Part shown: piece after piece, positions 16,525-27,467 of the stretch
Position numbering within the stretch: the stretch's first letter is position 1
Layout: every line of letters begins with the position of its first letter
The notes under the pieces: generated by a model
Seen by the model: only the letters and a program-made list of their open reading frames with translations
What the model was told of the DNA's origin: nothing
The model's database searches: none
Position numbers and translations under genes: made by a program
Source: Methylocystis sp. H62
Lineage (GTDB): Bacteria > Pseudomonadota > Alphaproteobacteria > Rhizobiales > Beijerinckiaceae
Assembly: GCF_015709515.1 (NCBI RefSeq)
Contig: NZ_JADNQZ010000053.1
Span: 62,001 to 126,000 of the forward strand
Length of the DNA stretch: 64,000 nt
Direction: 5' to 3'

Positions 16525-18581
16525 CAGCGCAGCCCCCCGGCGATGAAGTATGTGACGACCGCCGCGACGCCGATGAGCATGGCGAAGGCGTAGTGATAGA
16601 CGTAGCCGGTCTGCAAGCGCACCGCGAGCCTGGCGCCATCGGCGACCCGCGCCGCCACACCGTCAGGCCCGAGGCCGTCAATGATCGCGCCGTCGCCGCC
16701 CTTCCAGAACAGTCTGCCGAGAGCAAAGGCCGGCCGAACGAACAGGAAGTCGTAGAGCTCGTCGAAATACCATTTGTTGAGCAGGAACCGGTAAAGACGC
16801 GGGAAGGTCCTCGCCAGCGCCTGCGCGGTTCCCGGCTTCAGCACGTAGAAATAGAGCGCAACGACGAAGCCCAGAGCCATCACCACAGTCGGCGCCAGAC
16901 CGACGCCGAGCGCCACGTCGTGGAACTCATGGATGATGTGATTGTCGCGGCCGGTGAAGAGAGCGCCTTTCCAGAATTCATCGTAATCATGGCCGATGAA
17001 GTATTTGCCGAAGACGATGCCCGCGCCGAGCGCGCCAAGGCCGAGCACCGCCAGCGGCGCCAGCATGACGATCGGCGACTCGTGCGGCGCGTGATGGCCA
17101 TGGTCGTCGTGGCCATGGCCATGGTCATGGTCGTGCGAATGATCCTGATGGGTGTGATCGCCATCCGCATGGGCTAATTGCGCCGCCGTCGGCTCCTCAT
17201 CCGCATGGTCCGATTGAACAGCATGGGCCTTACGGGCGCCAAAGAAGGTCATGAACACCAGCCGCCAGGAATAGAAGGAGGTCAGGCCGGCGGCGGCCAC
17301 GGTCGCGATAAAGGCGAACATCGCCACGTGATGATGTTCGCTCGCTGCGTAGGCCGCTTCGATGATCGCGTCCTTGGAATAGAAACCGGCGGTGAACGGG
17401 AAGCCCGTGAGCGCGAGCGTGCCGATGATCATCATCGCGAAGGTGAAGGGAATATCCTTACGCAGCCCGCCCATGTTGCGCATGTCCTGCTCGTGATGCA
17501 TGGCGTGGATCACGGAGCCCGCACCCAGGAAGAGCAGCGCCTTGAAGAAGGCGTGGGTGAAAAGATGATAGACGCCGATGCTATAGGCGCCGACGCCTTC
17601 CGCAACGAACATATAGCCGAGCTGCGAGCAGGTCGAATAGGCGATGACGCGCTTGATGTCGTTTTGCACAAGGCCGACCGTCGCGGCGAAAATCGCCGTG
17701 ACCGCCCCAACCAGAGTCACGAATTCAAGCGTCGTGGGCGCGTATTCGAAAATCGGCGAAAGGCGCGCCACCATGAAGACGCCGGCCGTCACCATCGTCG
17801 CGGCGTGAATGAGCGCCGAGACGGGCGTCGGGCCTTCCATCGCGTCCGGCAGCCAGGTGTGCAGCAGGAATTGCGCCGACTTGCCCATCGCGCCGATGAA
17901 GAGCAGGAAGGTGGCGAGCGTCAGCGCGTCGAGATCCATGCCGAAGACATGGATCGTCTTGCCGGCAAGCCCCGGGACGGCGGCGAAGACCTCCTCAAAG
18001 CCAAGCGACTTCGTCAGCTGGAAGACGAGGAAAATCCCGAGCGCGAAACCAAAGTCGCCGACGCGGTTGACGACGAAGGCCTTGATCGCGGCGGCGTTGG
18101 CGGAGGGCTTTTGATACCAGAAGCCGATGAGCAGATAGGACGCGAGACCGACGCCCTCCCAGCCAAAGAACATCTGCACGAGATTGTCGGCCGTCACCAA
18201 CATCAGCATGGCGAAGGTGAACAGCGACAAATAAGCGAAGAAGCGCGGGCGATCCGGATCCTCGTGCATGTAGCCGATCGAATAAAGATGCACGAGGCTC
18301 GACACCGTGTTGACGACGACGAGCATCACCGCCGTCAGCGTGTCGACCCGCAGCGCCCAATCGACCTTGAGGTCGCCCACGGTCATCCAATTGCCGATGA
18401 TCGGCGCATAGCCGTGATTGTGTCCGAGCGCGACGTCAAAGAAGACGATCCACGACAGCACGGCGCAGATCATCAAGAAGCCCGTCGTGACGAGTTCCGA
18501 GGCGCGCACCCCGATCCAAGGTCCGAGCGCGCCTGCGATCAGAAAGCCGACAAGCGGAAGAAAGACGATGGCGTAAATCAT
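16524..18581 (-). CDS. nuoL: NADH-quinone oxidoreductase subunit L
   Basis: A 685-aa distal membrane subunit of complex I with antiporter core and the long C-terminal lateral helix. Motifs: [38 protein letters not shown] and [19 protein letters not shown]. An unusual histidine/aspartate-rich loop sits at residues ~465-500, with about a dozen His residues in alternation with Asp and Gly ([20 protein letters not shown]), before the last helices. It lies 8 nt downstream of nuoK and overlaps nuoM by one base. Confidence 0.98.
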   Translation of the reverse strand: MIYAIVFLPLVGFLIAGALGPWIGVRASELVTTGFLMICAVLSWIVFFDVALGHNHGYAPIIGNWMTVGDLKVDWALRVDTLTAVMLVVVNTVSSLVHLYSIGYMHEDPDRPRFFAYLSLFTFAMLMLVTADNLVQMFFGWEGVGLASYLLIGFWYQKPSANAAAIKAFVVNRVGDFGFALGIFLVFQLTKSLGFEEVFAAVPGLAGKTIHVFGMDLDALTLATFLLFIGAMGKSAQFLLHTWLPDAMEGPTPVSALIHAATMVTAGVFMVARLSPIFEYAPTTLEFVTLVGAVTAIFAATVGLVQNDIKRVIAYSTCSQLGYMFVAEGVGAYSIGVYHLFTHAFFKALLFLGAGSVIHAMHHEQDMRNMGGLRKDIPFTFAMMIIGTLALTGFPFTAGFYSKDAIIEAAYAASEHHHVAMFAFIATVAAAGLTSFYSWRLVFMTFFGARKAHAVQSDHADEEPTAAQLAHADGDHTHQDHSHDHDHGHGHDDHGHHAPHESPIVMLAPLAVLGLGALGAGIVFGKYFIGHDYDEFWKGALFTGRDNHIIHEFHDVALGVGLAPTVVMALGFVVALYFYVLKPGTAQALARTFPRLYRFLLNKWYFDELYDFLFVRPAFALGRLFWKGGDGAIIDGLGPDGVAARVADGARLAVRLQTGYVYHYAFAMLIGVAAVVTYFIAGGLR

Positions 18582-18589
18582 CGCTGGGG

Positions 18590-18901
18590 TCAGCCCTTCA
18601 AGGAATTGATGTCTTCGACGGCGATCGTGCCGCGGTTGCGATAGAAGGTGACGAGAATCGCGAGGCCGATCGCCGCTTCCGCCGCCGCCACGGTGAGCAC
18701 GAAGAGCGCGAACACCTGACCCGTCAAATCGGCGAGCGACTGCGAGAAGGCGACGAAGTTCAGTTTGACCGCGAGCAGGATCAGCTCAACCGACATGAGA
18801 ATGACGATGATGTTCTTGCGGTTGAGGATGATGCCGGCGACGCCGAGCGTGAACAGGACCGCTGCGACGACGAGGTAATGCGTAAGGCCGATGGTCAGCA
18901 T
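18590..18901 (-). CDS. nuoK: NADH-quinone oxidoreductase subunit K
   Basis: A 103-aa three-helix membrane subunit of complex I. The family pattern [20 protein letters not shown], then [18 protein letters not shown] with the conserved intramembrane Glu, and the Ala-rich third helix [19 protein letters not shown] are all present. It is placed between nuoJ and nuoL with short gaps, as in other alphaproteobacterial nuo operons. Confidence 0.98.
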   Translation of the reverse strand: MLTIGLTHYLVVAAVLFTLGVAGIILNRKNIIVILMSVELILLAVKLNFVAFSQSLADLTGQVFALFVLTVAAAEAAIGLAILVTFYRNRGTIAVEDINSLKG

Positions 18902-18912
18902 GGATGTCCTCG

Positions 18913-19515
18913 TTAGACGCCGGTCCGGAACGGAACTTTCTTGATCTCGATCACATTTTCGCGCGTGCGCGCGTTCTGCTCGTCGATCTTCTGCCGTTTG
19001 ATGTTGGGCTTGTGATGGAGCGTCAGCACGATGGCGCCGATCATGGCGGTGAGCAGCACAAGCGCCGACGCCTGAAAGAAAATCACATATTTCGTATAGA
19101 GGATTTGGCCGAGCGCCGCGGTGTTGCTCATTTGCGGAATGATCGGATTGGCGGCGGCGTCCGCGGCCGAGGGCGCCGAACTCCAGCCGAGCGCCACGAA
19201 ACCCAATTCCGCAAGGACGACGACGCCGACTCCGACGCCAACGGGAAGATATTTGGCGAACCCCTGCTTCAGCTCGGCGAAATCGACGTCGAGCATCATG
19301 ACGACGAACAGGAACAGCACCGCGACCGCGCCGACATAGACGACGATCAGGATCATCGCCAGGAATTCCGCGCCGGCGAGCAGAAACAACCCCGCGCCAT
19401 TGCAGAAGGCGAGGATGAGAAAGAGCACCGAGTGCACCGGATTGCGCGCGAAGATCACGACGCCGGCCGAGGCGATCATGATCGTCGCGAAGAGATAGAA
19501 AAATACGGCCTGCAC
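18913..19515 (-). CDS. nuoJ: NADH-quinone oxidoreductase subunit J
   Basis: A 200-aa membrane subunit of complex I with five predicted helices (for example [20 protein letters not shown] and [20 protein letters not shown], the latter including the pi-bulge helix). The open frame extends far upstream, but the start is the GTG at 19515, preceded by GAGGA at the right distance; upstream translation is nonsense from the hairpin region. A 24-bp perfect hairpin lies between nuoI and this start. Confidence 0.97.
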   Translation of the reverse strand: MQAVFFYLFATIMIASAGVVIFARNPVHSVLFLILAFCNGAGLFLLAGAEFLAMILIVVYVGAVAVLFLFVVMMLDVDFAELKQGFAKYLPVGVGVGVVVLAELGFVALGWSSAPSAADAAANPIIPQMSNTAALGQILYTKYVIFFQASALVLLTAMIGAIVLTLHHKPNIKRQKIDEQNARTRENVIEIKKVPFRTGV

Positions 19516-19558
19516 GTTCTTCGTCCTCTCGAGCGCTGCGCTTTCGCGCCGCTCACAT

Positions 19559-19616
19559 GCGAGCCTGGAGGCTCGCGGTCCAATTCCTGCCCTGGACCGC
19601 GAGCCTCCAGGCTCGC
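19559..19616. repeat. 24-bp perfect inverted repeat between nuoI and nuoJ
   Basis: Arms 19559-19582 and 19593-19616 are exact reverse complements, separated by 10 nt. Each arm is itself nearly palindromic (GCGAGCCT-GG-AGGCTCGC), so the element could fold as a long stem or as two short hairpins. It is inside a transcribed operon, 9 nt after the nuoI stop and 43 nt before the nuoJ start. The sequence type resembles dispersed intergenic repeats rather than a terminator, as no T-run follows. Confidence 0.85.
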
Positions 19617-19624
19617 AAATCCAA

Positions 19625-20113
19625 TTACCTGTACTGCGCGTCGATCGCGATATTGCGCGCGATCTCGCGCTCCCAGCGGTCGCCGTTCTCGAGCAGACGA
19701 TCTTTGTTGTAGTAAAGCTCCTCGCGGGTCTCGACCGAGAATTCCGAATTGGGCCCCTCAACGATGGCGTCGACCGGGCAGGCCTCCTGGCAGTAGCCGC
19801 AATAGATGCATTTGACCATGTCGATGTCGTAGCGCGTCGTGCGGCGGGTGCCGTCGTTACGGCGCGGTCCGGCTTCGATGGTGATCGCCTGCGCAGGACA
19901 GATCGCCTCGCACAGCTTGCAGGCGATGCAGCGCTCCTCACCATTGGGGTAGCGGCGCAGCGCATGCTCGCCGCGGTAGCGCGGCGACTGCGGATTCTTT
20001 TCGTGCGGATAGTTGAGCGTCGCCTTCGGCTTGAAGAAGTAGCGCATCGACAGCAGGAATGCGCCGACGAATTCGGTGAGGAAGAGCGACTTGGCGGCTT
20101 GATCGAGTTTCAT
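19625..20113 (-). CDS. nuoI: NADH-quinone oxidoreductase subunit I
   Basis: A 162-aa ferredoxin-like subunit carrying two [4Fe-4S] clusters (N6a and N6b) that pass electrons toward quinone. Both cluster motifs are intact: [14 protein letters not shown] and [16 protein letters not shown]. An N-terminal amphipathic membrane-associating stretch ([18 protein letters not shown]) precedes them. It is 7 nt from nuoH. Confidence 0.98.
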   Translation of the reverse strand: MKLDQAAKSLFLTEFVGAFLLSMRYFFKPKATLNYPHEKNPQSPRYRGEHALRRYPNGEERCIACKLCEAICPAQAITIEAGPRRNDGTRRTTRYDIDMVKCIYCGYCQEACPVDAIVEGPNSEFSVETREELYYNKDRLLENGDRWEREIARNIAIDAQYR

Positions 20114-20120
20114 GACGGCC

Positions 20121-21167
20121 TCAACTGCCTGCCGGTCCCGCCGGCCAGAACTGCAGCACGGCGGCGACGATGACGACCATGGCGAGGGAGATCGGCAGGA
20201 AGACTTTCCAGCCCAGACGCATCAGCTGATCGTAGCGATAGCGCGGCACGAAAGCCTTCACCATGGCGAAGAAGAAGAAGAAGAAGCTCACCTTCAGCGT
20301 GAACCAGATCACGCCTGGCACGTAGGTGAATGGCGCGATTTTGATCGGCGGCAGCCAGCCGCCAAAGAACAGGATCGTCAGCAGCGCGCACATGGTGACG
20401 ATCGCCACATATTCGGCGAGCATGAACAGAACGTAGGGCGTCGCAGAATATTCGATCATGAAGCCGGCGACGAGCTCCGACTCCGCCTCGACGAGATCGA
20501 ACGGCGGACGATTGGTCTCGGCGAGCGCCGAAACGAAGAAGATGACGAACATCGGGAAGAGCCGCAGCCAATACCAGCCGGCCATGCCGTAGGACGTATC
20601 CTGCGCGTTGACGATGTCGGTCAGATTGAGCGAGCCGGCGCAGAGCAGCACCGTGATGATGACGAAGCCGATCGAGACTTCGTAGGACACCATCTGCGCC
20701 GCCGAGCGCAGCGCCGACAGGAACGGATATTTCGAGTTCGACGCCCAGCCGCCCATGATGACGCCGTAAACGCCGAGCGAGGACAGTGCGAATATGTAGA
20801 GGATGCCGACGTTGATGTCGCCGACCGCCCAGCCGTCAGCGACCGGAATGACGGCCCAGGCGGCGATCGAGAGCGTCGCCATGATGAAGGGCGCGAACAG
20901 GAAAACGCCCTTGTTGGCGACGTCCGGAATCACCGGCTCCTTGAGCGCGAACTTGAGAAAGTCCGCGAAGCTCTGCAGCAGCCCCCAGGGCCCGACGACA
21001 TTCGGTCCGCGGCGCAATTGCACCGCCGCCCAGATTTTACGGTCCGCGAGGATCACATAGGCCACGTAGATCAGCAACGCGACCGCGAGCAAAACGCTCT
21101 TCACGAGCGCGAGAACAAGCGGATACGCGATGAAGAAATCCGAAATGGCGCTCGCCCAACCGTTCAC
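20121..21167 (-). CDS. nuoH: NADH-quinone oxidoreductase subunit H
   Basis: A 348-aa membrane subunit at the quinone site of complex I. Family motifs: [21 protein letters not shown], the loop [21 protein letters not shown], and [20 protein letters not shown]. The frame is open to 21224, but the GTG at 21167 with AGGAGC just upstream gives the standard N-terminus [12 protein letters not shown]. The nuoG stop is 11 nt away. Confidence 0.97.
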   Translation of the reverse strand: MNGWASAISDFFIAYPLVLALVKSVLLAVALLIYVAYVILADRKIWAAVQLRRGPNVVGPWGLLQSFADFLKFALKEPVIPDVANKGVFLFAPFIMATLSIAAWAVIPVADGWAVGDINVGILYIFALSSLGVYGVIMGGWASNSKYPFLSALRSAAQMVSYEVSIGFVIITVLLCAGSLNLTDIVNAQDTSYGMAGWYWLRLFPMFVIFFVSALAETNRPPFDLVEAESELVAGFMIEYSATPYVLFMLAEYVAIVTMCALLTILFFGGWLPPIKIAPFTYVPGVIWFTLKVSFFFFFFAMVKAFVPRYRYDQLMRLGWKVFLPISLAMVVIVAAVLQFWPAGPAGS

Positions 21168-21178
21168 GTCCAAAGCTC

Positions 21179-23239
21179 CTATTCCGCCGCCTGAGCAAGC
21201 CGGCCCTGCGCCAGCGCCGAACATTCCGCCATGACCGCCGAGGCGCGGGCGATCGGATTTGTGAAGTAGAAGTTTTGGATTGCCGGCGCGAAGGAATCCT
21301 TCATCGCCACGGCCGGATGATTGGCGAGCGCGACGACCTGCGCGGCCTCGCCGGGCGCAATCTCATCCAGTTCCGCAAAATGCGGGTGGGACTCGATGAG
21401 CAGCCGGCGCAACGCCGCAAGCGAGTCGAAGGGCAGCGGAGCGCCGAGCGCGCCGGAAAGCGCACGCAACACCGCCCAATCTTCTCGCGCTTCTCCGGGC
21501 GGGAAGACGACGCGGAAGGCGCGCTGCACGCGGCCTTCCGTGTTGACGTAAAGCCCGGACTTTTCCGTATAGGCGGCGCCGGGCAGGATCACATCGGCGC
21601 GATGCGCGCCGCGATCGCCATGCGTGCCGATGTAAACCACAAAGGCGCCGGGTTCGATGGCGATTTCGTCGGCCCCGAGGTTGAAGATGAGATCGAGCGC
21701 GCCGGCCTTCGCCATCGCGCGCGCATCCAATCCGCCGGCGCCCGGCGTGAAGCCGAGATCGAGCGCGCCGACGCGCGCGGCCGCCGTATGCAGGACCGAG
21801 AAGCCGTTCCAGCCGTCGCCGAGACCGCCGAGCCTTTGCGCGGCCTGAGCGGCGAGCGTGAGCGCCGCCTCCCCGTCGTCACGCGACAGAGCGCCCTGCC
21901 CGACGATGACCAGCAGCTTTTCAGCCGGCTTTGCGGAGCGGATGAACTGCAACAGCGATTCCGGTCCGGCCCCGAGATAGTCGTAGTCGTAGGTGAGATC
22001 GGCGCGCTCGCCGACAAGCGAGATCTTGAAGTCGCCTCTGAGCCAGCGCTTGCGGAGTCGCGCATTGAGAACAGGCGCTTCCTTGCGCGGATTGGCGCCG
22101 ATGATGAGCGCGGCGCCCGCCTGCTCGATCCCCGCGACCGTCGCGTTGAAGAGATATGAAGCCCGACCGAATTTCGGATCGAGTTTGGCGCCGTCCTGAC
22201 GGCAATCGAGATTGGGCGTTCCAAGCTGCTCGGCGAGAAGCTTCAGCGCATAGGTCTCTTCGACCGCGGCGAGATCGCCGACGAGCGCGCCGATGCGCGA
22301 CGCGGACGTCGCCTTCGTCTTGGCGGCGACGGCGGCGAGCGCCTCCTGCCAGGAGGCCGGGCGCAACCGGCCATTCTCGCGGATATAGGGGCGATCAAGG
22401 CGCTGCGTCTTGAGACCGTCGACGATCTGGCGCGTCTTGTCGGAAATCCACTCTTCATTCACGAGGTCGTTGATGCGCGGCAGAATGCGCATGACTTCAC
22501 GGCCGCGCGAGTCGACGCGGATCGCCGAGCCAAGCGCGTCCATCACGTCGATCGTCTCGGTCTTCTGATATTCCCAGGGACGGCCACGGAAGCTTTGCGG
22601 CTTGGGCAGCAGCGCGCCGACCGGACAAAGATCCGCGACATTGCCCTGCAGCTCCGAGGTCATCGCGCTTTCGAGATAGGTGGTGATCTCCATATCTTCG
22701 CCGCGGCCGATCGCGCCCATGTCGCCCGTGCCGGCGACCTCCGCCGTGAAGCGGACGCAACGCGTGCAATGGATGCAGCGGTTCATCTCGGTCTTGACCA
22801 GGACGCCGATATATTTGTCCTCGACCGCGCGCTTGTTTTCATGAAAACGCGAGCTGTCGACGCCAAAGACCAGCGCCTGATCCTGCAGATCGCATTCGCC
22901 GCCCTGATCGCAGATCGGGCAATCCAGCGGATGGTTGATCAGCAGGAACTCCATCACCCCTTCGCGCGCCTTCTTCACCATCGGCGACTTGGTGAGCACT
23001 TCCGGCGGCGCGCCGTTCGGACCCGGGCGCAAATCCTTCACCGACATGGCGCATGACGCCTGTGGCTTCGGCGGCCCGCCCTTCACCTCGACGAGGCACA
23101 TGCGGCAATTGCCGGCGATCGACAGGCGTTCGTGATAGCAAAAGCGCGGAATCTCGGCGCCGGCCTGCTCGCAGGCCTGCAGCAGCGTGAACTCTCCGGG
23201 CACGTCCACTTCGACGCCATCGACGAGAATCTTGGTCAC
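21179..23239 (-). CDS. nuoG: NADH-quinone oxidoreductase subunit G
   Basis: A 686-aa peripheral-arm iron-sulfur subunit. The N-terminal [2Fe-2S] motif [15 protein letters not shown] is followed by the His-ligated cluster ([19 protein letters not shown]) and [10 protein letters not shown] for further [4Fe-4S] clusters. The remainder is the molybdopterin-oxidoreductase-like domain, which is structural in complex I. The start overlaps the preceding small coiled-coil gene by 4 nt. Confidence 0.98.
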   Translation of the reverse strand: MTKILVDGVEVDVPGEFTLLQACEQAGAEIPRFCYHERLSIAGNCRMCLVEVKGGPPKPQASCAMSVKDLRPGPNGAPPEVLTKSPMVKKAREGVMEFLLINHPLDCPICDQGGECDLQDQALVFGVDSSRFHENKRAVEDKYIGVLVKTEMNRCIHCTRCVRFTAEVAGTGDMGAIGRGEDMEITTYLESAMTSELQGNVADLCPVGALLPKPQSFRGRPWEYQKTETIDVMDALGSAIRVDSRGREVMRILPRINDLVNEEWISDKTRQIVDGLKTQRLDRPYIRENGRLRPASWQEALAAVAAKTKATSASRIGALVGDLAAVEETYALKLLAEQLGTPNLDCRQDGAKLDPKFGRASYLFNATVAGIEQAGAALIIGANPRKEAPVLNARLRKRWLRGDFKISLVGERADLTYDYDYLGAGPESLLQFIRSAKPAEKLLVIVGQGALSRDDGEAALTLAAQAAQRLGGLGDGWNGFSVLHTAAARVGALDLGFTPGAGGLDARAMAKAGALDLIFNLGADEIAIEPGAFVVYIGTHGDRGAHRADVILPGAAYTEKSGLYVNTEGRVQRAFRVVFPPGEAREDWAVLRALSGALGAPLPFDSLAALRRLLIESHPHFAELDEIAPGEAAQVVALANHPAVAMKDSFAPAIQNFYFTNPIARASAVMAECSALAQGRLAQAAE

Positions 23240-23529
23240 TTCGCCTTCTCCAACTTCTCGACGCGTTCGGTCAGCTCCGCCAGGCGAACCTCGATTTTCT
23301 TGTGCTTTTCATCCGCGTTCACTGCAAAGCCGAGCGCGGTCATCATCGCTTCGCGAAGCGTCTCGACCCGCCCTTCGATAAAGTCGAAACGCAGGGTATG
23401 CGTGTCCTGCACATTGCGAACGGACCGAATGTCGTTTTGAACCCCACGAACGCCTTCACGAAGGTCCGCGATGTCCCCGCGCATCCCGCGCAGCAACTCA
23501 AGAACGAGATTGTCGGGCTCTTGGGCCAT
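23236..23529 (-). CDS. Small coiled-coil protein encoded inside the nuo operon
   Basis: A 97-aa charged protein ([20 protein letters not shown]...) predicted almost wholly helical. Heptad-like patterns run through [20 protein letters not shown] and again at the C-terminus ([19 protein letters not shown]). No signal peptide, cysteines or TM segment. It begins 5 nt after nuoF ends and overlaps nuoG by 4 nt (ATGA), so it is translationally coupled to core complex I genes. It is not one of the 14 core subunits. An assembly or accessory role is a guess from position; the frame is real because it is exactly fitted between the two genes. Confidence 0.75.
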   Translation of the reverse strand: MAQEPDNLVLELLRGMRGDIADLREGVRGVQNDIRSVRNVQDTHTLRFDFIEGRVETLREAMMTALGFAVNADEKHKKIEVRLAELTERVEKLEKAK

Positions 23530-23534
23530 GATTC

Positions 23535-24839
23535 TCACTCGGCCGCCACGCGGATCGGATCGGGATGCGGATTGGCCGCATATTGATCGATGCGCTTCTC
23601 GATCACGTCGCGGAAGTGCGTAATGAGTCCCTGGACCGGCCAGGCCGCGGCGTCGCCAAGCGCGCAGATCGTGTGGCCCTCGATCTGCTTCGAGACGTCG
23701 AACAGCATGTCGATTTCTCGTCTGTGCGCGCGGCCTTCGACCATGCGCTGCAAAACGCGCCACATCCAGCCGGTGCCCTCGCGGCAGGGCGTGCACTGAC
23801 CGCAGCTTTCGTGCTTGTAAAAGTAAGAGAGACGCGCGATGGCGCGGATGATGTCGGTGGACTTGTCCATCACGATCACCGCCGCCGTGCCAAGGCCGGA
23901 CTTCAGCGCCACGAGGCTGTCGAAATCCATCGGGCAATCGACGATCTCGTGCGAGGGCACGCAGCGCACCGATGAGCCGCCGGGAATGACCGCGAGCAGA
24001 TTGTCCCAGCCGCCGCGCACGCCGCCGCAATGCGTCTCGATCAGTTCACGGAACGAGATCGACATCGCTTCTTCGACATTGCACGGCCGATTGACGTGGC
24101 CGGAAATCGAAAAGAGCTTGGTGCCGGCGTTGTTGGGTCTGCCGATGCCGGCGAACCAGGCGGCGCCGCGGCGCAGGATGGTCGGCGCGACGGCGATCGA
24201 CTCGACGTTATTGACCGTCGTCGGGCAGCCATAGAGGCCGACATTGGCCGGGAATGGCGGCTTTAAGCGCGGCATGCCCTTCTTGCCTTCGAGGCTTTCG
24301 AGCAGCGCGGTCTCTTCGCCGCAGATATATGCGCCCGCGCCATGATGAACGTAGAGGTCGAACGGATAGCCGTGGATGTTGTTCTTGCCGATCAGCCGCG
24401 CTTCATAGGCTTCGTCGACGGCTTTCTGCAGCGCGATGCGCTCGGCGATGAACTCGCCGCGAATGTAAATGTAACAGGCATGCGCGCCCATGGCGAAGCT
24501 CGCGATGAGCGCGCCTTCGACCAGCGTATGCGGATCGTTGCGCATGATTTCGCGATCCTTGCACGTGCCGGGCTCCGACTCGTCGGCGTTGATGACGAGA
24601 TAATGCGGCCGCTTGGGATCGATTTCCTTGGGCATGAAGGACCATTTCAGGCCCGTCGAAAACCCGGCGCCGCCACGCCCGCGCAGACCCGACGCCTTGA
24701 TCTCATTGATGATCGAGTCGCGGCCCTTGTCGAGCAGCGCCTTGGTGTTGTCCCACTGCCCGCGCTTTCGCGCGCCGGCAAGCGATCTGTCGCCCAGGCC
24801 ATAAAGATTGGTGAAGATACGATCTGCGTCGGAAAGCAT
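23535..24839 (-). CDS. nuoF: NADH-quinone oxidoreductase subunit F
   Basis: A 434-aa NADH-binding, FMN-containing subunit. [16 protein letters not shown] is the glycine-rich FMN/NADH site and [16 protein letters not shown] supplies three cysteine ligands of cluster N3. The ATG at 24839 follows GGAAGAGG at a good spacing; the longer open frame upstream is not supported. It performs the initial hydride transfer from NADH. Confidence 0.98.
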   Translation of the reverse strand: MLSDADRIFTNLYGLGDRSLAGARKRGQWDNTKALLDKGRDSIINEIKASGLRGRGGAGFSTGLKWSFMPKEIDPKRPHYLVINADESEPGTCKDREIMRNDPHTLVEGALIASFAMGAHACYIYIRGEFIAERIALQKAVDEAYEARLIGKNNIHGYPFDLYVHHGAGAYICGEETALLESLEGKKGMPRLKPPFPANVGLYGCPTTVNNVESIAVAPTILRRGAAWFAGIGRPNNAGTKLFSISGHVNRPCNVEEAMSISFRELIETHCGGVRGGWDNLLAVIPGGSSVRCVPSHEIVDCPMDFDSLVALKSGLGTAAVIVMDKSTDIIRAIARLSYFYKHESCGQCTPCREGTGWMWRVLQRMVEGRAHRREIDMLFDVSKQIEGHTICALGDAAAWPVQGLITHFRDVIEKRIDQYAANPHPDPIRVAAE

Positions 24840-24859
24840 GGTTTTTCCTCTTCCCTCCG

Positions 24860-25474
24860 CTACTTCGCGCCGTCGCCGTAAAGCGAGGTCAGGCTCGTGA
24901 GCATGCCGACCGGCTCCGAAGAGACGCGCCCAATTTGCGAGCCGATCTTCACCGGTCGACCCGCGGCGAGATTGTCGAGAAGCTTCTCGAAATTCTCGGC
25001 GGTCAGATCCTCGTAATAGTCGTCGTTGATCTGCACCATCGGCGCGTTGCAGCACGCGCCGAGGCACTCGACCTCGAGCCAGGAAAACAGCCCATCGTCG
25101 GTCACGCGCCGCTGAGGGCCCACCCGGCGATGCAGCACGTCAATGATCTCATCCGAGCCGGCGAGCAGGCACGGCGTCGTGCCGCAAAGCTGGATGAAAT
25201 ATTTGCCGACGGGCTCGAGGTTGAACATCGAATAGAAGGTCGCGATTTCGAGCACGCGAATCTTCGCCATGCCGAGCGCGTCCGCGACTTTTTCGATCGC
25301 CGCCTGCGACAGCCAATTGTCATGCTGCTTTTGCGCCTGCCACAACGCCGGCACGACCATCGAGGCCTGGCGGCCGTCGGGATATTTGGCGATCTGATGC
25401 TCGAGCCACGCCTTGTTCTCGGGCGTGAATTCGAAACTCTCTGTCTGTTTTTCGGCGAGACGACGGACGGACAT
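24860..25474 (-). CDS. nuoE: NADH-quinone oxidoreductase subunit E
   Basis: A 204-aa thioredoxin-fold subunit binding the [2Fe-2S] cluster N1a. The four cysteine ligands are visible as CGTTPC and CLGACC. Length includes a C-terminal extension of about 40 residues beyond the fold ([20 protein letters not shown]), common in alphaproteobacterial and mitochondrial homologues. Its first base is the last base of the nuoD stop region (shared position 25474). Confidence 0.98.
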   Translation of the reverse strand: MSVRRLAEKQTESFEFTPENKAWLEHQIAKYPDGRQASMVVPALWQAQKQHDNWLSQAAIEKVADALGMAKIRVLEIATFYSMFNLEPVGKYFIQLCGTTPCLLAGSDEIIDVLHRRVGPQRRVTDDGLFSWLEVECLGACCNAPMVQINDDYYEDLTAENFEKLLDNLAAGRPVKIGSQIGRVSSEPVGMLTSLTSLYGDGAK

Positions 25475-26694
25475 TAGCGATCGACCTCCCCGAACACGAT
25501 ATCGAGCGAACCCAGAATCGCCGAGACGTCGGCGAGCATGTGGTTCTTGCAGAGAAAATCCATGGCGGACAAATGCGCGAAGCCCGGCGCGCGAATCTTG
25601 CAGCGATAGGGCTTGTCGCCGCCATCAGACACGAGATAGACGCCGAACTCGCCCTTGGGCGCTTCGACCGCGGCGTAGACCTCGCCCTGCGGCACGTGGA
25701 AGCCTTCGGTGAAGAGCTTGAAGTGATGGATCAAGGCTTCCATCGAACGCTTCATCTCGCCGCGCGAGGGCGGCGTGATCTTATGATTGGGCGCCATCAC
25801 CGGGCCGCGGTTTTCGGCGCGCATGAGCTTTTCGACGCATTGCTTCATGATCGAGGTCGACTGCCGCATCTCCTCCATGCGGATCACGGCGCGGTCGTAG
25901 CAATCGCCGTGTTTGCCGACCGGGATGTCGAACTCCATCTCCTCGTAGCATTCGTAAGGCTGCGCCTTGCGCAGATCCCAGGCGGCGCCCGAGCCGCGCA
26001 CCATCACCCCCGAGAAGCCCCATTTCCAGGCGTCTTCGAGAGAGATGACGCCGATGTCGACGTTGCGCTGCTTGAAGATACGGTTGCCGATGAAGAGCGT
26101 ATCGAGATCTTCGAGGACCTTGAGGAACGGATCGCAAAACGCGCCGATATCCTCGACGAGCTGGTCGGGCAAATCGCGCGCGACGCCGCCGGGCCGGAAA
26201 TAATTTGCGTGCATGCGCGCGCCCGAGGCGCGCTCGTAGAACACCATCAGCTTCTCGCGCTCTTCATAACCCCACAACGGCGGGGTGAGCGCGCCAACGT
26301 CCATCGCCTGCGAAGTGACGTTGAGCAGATGCGAGAGCAGCCGGCCGATTTCGGCGTAAAGCACGCGAATGAGCTGGCCGCGGCGCGGAACCTCGACGCC
26401 GAGCAGGCGCTCGATCGCGAGACAGAAGGCGTGCTCCTGATTCATCGGCGCGCAATAGTCGAGCCGATCGAAATAGGGCACGTTCTGCAGATAGGTGCGC
26501 GACTCCATCAGCTTTTCGGTGCCGCGATGCAGGAAGCCCACATGCGGATCGACGCGCTCGACGACTTCGCCGTCGAGCTCGAGGATCAGGCGCAGCACGC
26601 CATGCGCCGCCGGATGCTGCGGTCCGAAGTTGATGTTGAAGTTGCGCAAGCCTTGCGATTCGGGCTTCGCTGGCGCGGGGGTTTGATCGTTCAT
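25474..26694 (-). CDS. nuoD: NADH-quinone oxidoreductase subunit D
   Basis: A 406-aa 49-kDa-type subunit lining the quinone pocket. [18 protein letters not shown] at the N-terminus and [14 protein letters not shown] are family signatures, and the C-terminal [14 protein letters not shown] and DIVFGEVDR are intact. The start MNDQTP at 26694 was chosen over an open upstream extension. It is separate from nuoC rather than fused as in enterobacteria. Confidence 0.98.
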   Translation of the reverse strand: MNDQTPAPAKPESQGLRNFNINFGPQHPAAHGVLRLILELDGEVVERVDPHVGFLHRGTEKLMESRTYLQNVPYFDRLDYCAPMNQEHAFCLAIERLLGVEVPRRGQLIRVLYAEIGRLLSHLLNVTSQAMDVGALTPPLWGYEEREKLMVFYERASGARMHANYFRPGGVARDLPDQLVEDIGAFCDPFLKVLEDLDTLFIGNRIFKQRNVDIGVISLEDAWKWGFSGVMVRGSGAAWDLRKAQPYECYEEMEFDIPVGKHGDCYDRAVIRMEEMRQSTSIMKQCVEKLMRAENRGPVMAPNHKITPPSRGEMKRSMEALIHHFKLFTEGFHVPQGEVYAAVEAPKGEFGVYLVSDGGDKPYRCKIRAPGFAHLSAMDFLCKNHMLADVSAILGSLDIVFGEVDR

Positions 26695-26704
26695 CTCGAC
26701 GCGC

Positions 26705-27307
26705 TCACTTGCTCGCCTTCTCGTCGCCGGGAAGGTCGTAATGCACGCCCTCCCACGGCGAGAGGAAATCGAAATTGCGGTATTCCTGGCTGAGCCGAAC
26801 GGGCTCATAGACGACGCGCTTCTGCTCGTCGTCGTAGCGCACCTCGACGAAGCCCGTCATCGGGAAGTCCTTGCGCAGCGGATGACCGTCGAAGCCGTAG
26901 TCGGTCATGATGCGGCGCAGATCGGGATGGCCGGAAAAGATCACGCCGAAGAGATCGTAAGTCTCGCGCTCGAACCAGTCCGCGCCGGGATAGAGCGTGA
27001 CGAGCGAGGCGACAGGCGTTTCTTCCGACGCCGGCGTCTTGATGCGGATACGGCGGTTGTGTTTAGGCGAGAGGAAATGCGCGACGACCTCGAAACGCTC
27101 GGCCCGCTGCGGGTAATCCGCCGCCGTCACGTCGATGAAGCACGAGAAAAGGCAGTCGGGACTGTCGCGCAGATGGGCGGCGACCTCAAGCCAGCGGTCG
27201 CGCACGACGGTCAGCGTCAGTTCGCCATAGGCGACCTTCAGCTCCGTCACCGCGCCGGGCAAGGCGCCGCTGATTTTAGCGCCGAGAGCTTCCAACTCAG
27301 CCGACAT
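26705..27307 (-). CDS. nuoC: NADH-quinone oxidoreductase subunit C
   Basis: A 200-aa 30-kDa-type peripheral subunit. Signatures: [23 protein letters not shown] in two halves, then [23 protein letters not shown]. It lies after a 160-nt gap from nuoB, which is filled by a long palindromic repeat, and is followed by nuoD after 10 nt. Confidence 0.98.
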   Translation of the reverse strand: MSAELEALGAKISGALPGAVTELKVAYGELTLTVVRDRWLEVAAHLRDSPDCLFSCFIDVTAADYPQRAERFEVVAHFLSPKHNRRIRIKTPASEETPVASLVTLYPGADWFERETYDLFGVIFSGHPDLRRIMTDYGFDGHPLRKDFPMTGFVEVRYDDEQKRVVYEPVRLSQEYRNFDFLSPWEGVHYDLPGDEKASK

Positions 27308-27333
27308 TCTAAATTCCTTGGCCTGCCGCCATT

Positions 27334-27442
27334 CCCTCGTCCTTCGAGACGGCGGCTGCGCCGCCTCCTCAGGATGAGCGAATTGCTTGACCCGACCTCA
27401 TCTTGAGGAGCCCGCGCAAGCGGGCGTCTCGAAGGACGAGGG
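27334..27442. repeat. Palindromic repeat between nuoB and nuoC
   Basis: A 109-bp element with perfectly complementary 18-nt ends (27334-27351 and 27425-27442) and a second inner pair, CTCCTCAGGATGAG against CTCATCTTGAGGAG, matching at 13 of 14. It takes up most of the nuoB-nuoC gap and would be transcribed as a large hairpin in the operon mRNA. It resembles dispersed palindromic elements of Rhizobiales genomes. Confidence 0.85.
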
Positions 27443-27467
27443 CGGACAACTCCTCAGTTTCGCGTCG

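Noticed and set aside
15019-18644. Two very long plus-strand frames opposite nuoM and nuoL
   Set aside because: Both are mirror images of well-identified complex I genes, rich in Arg, His, Glu and Asp; no ribosome-binding sites or known domains.
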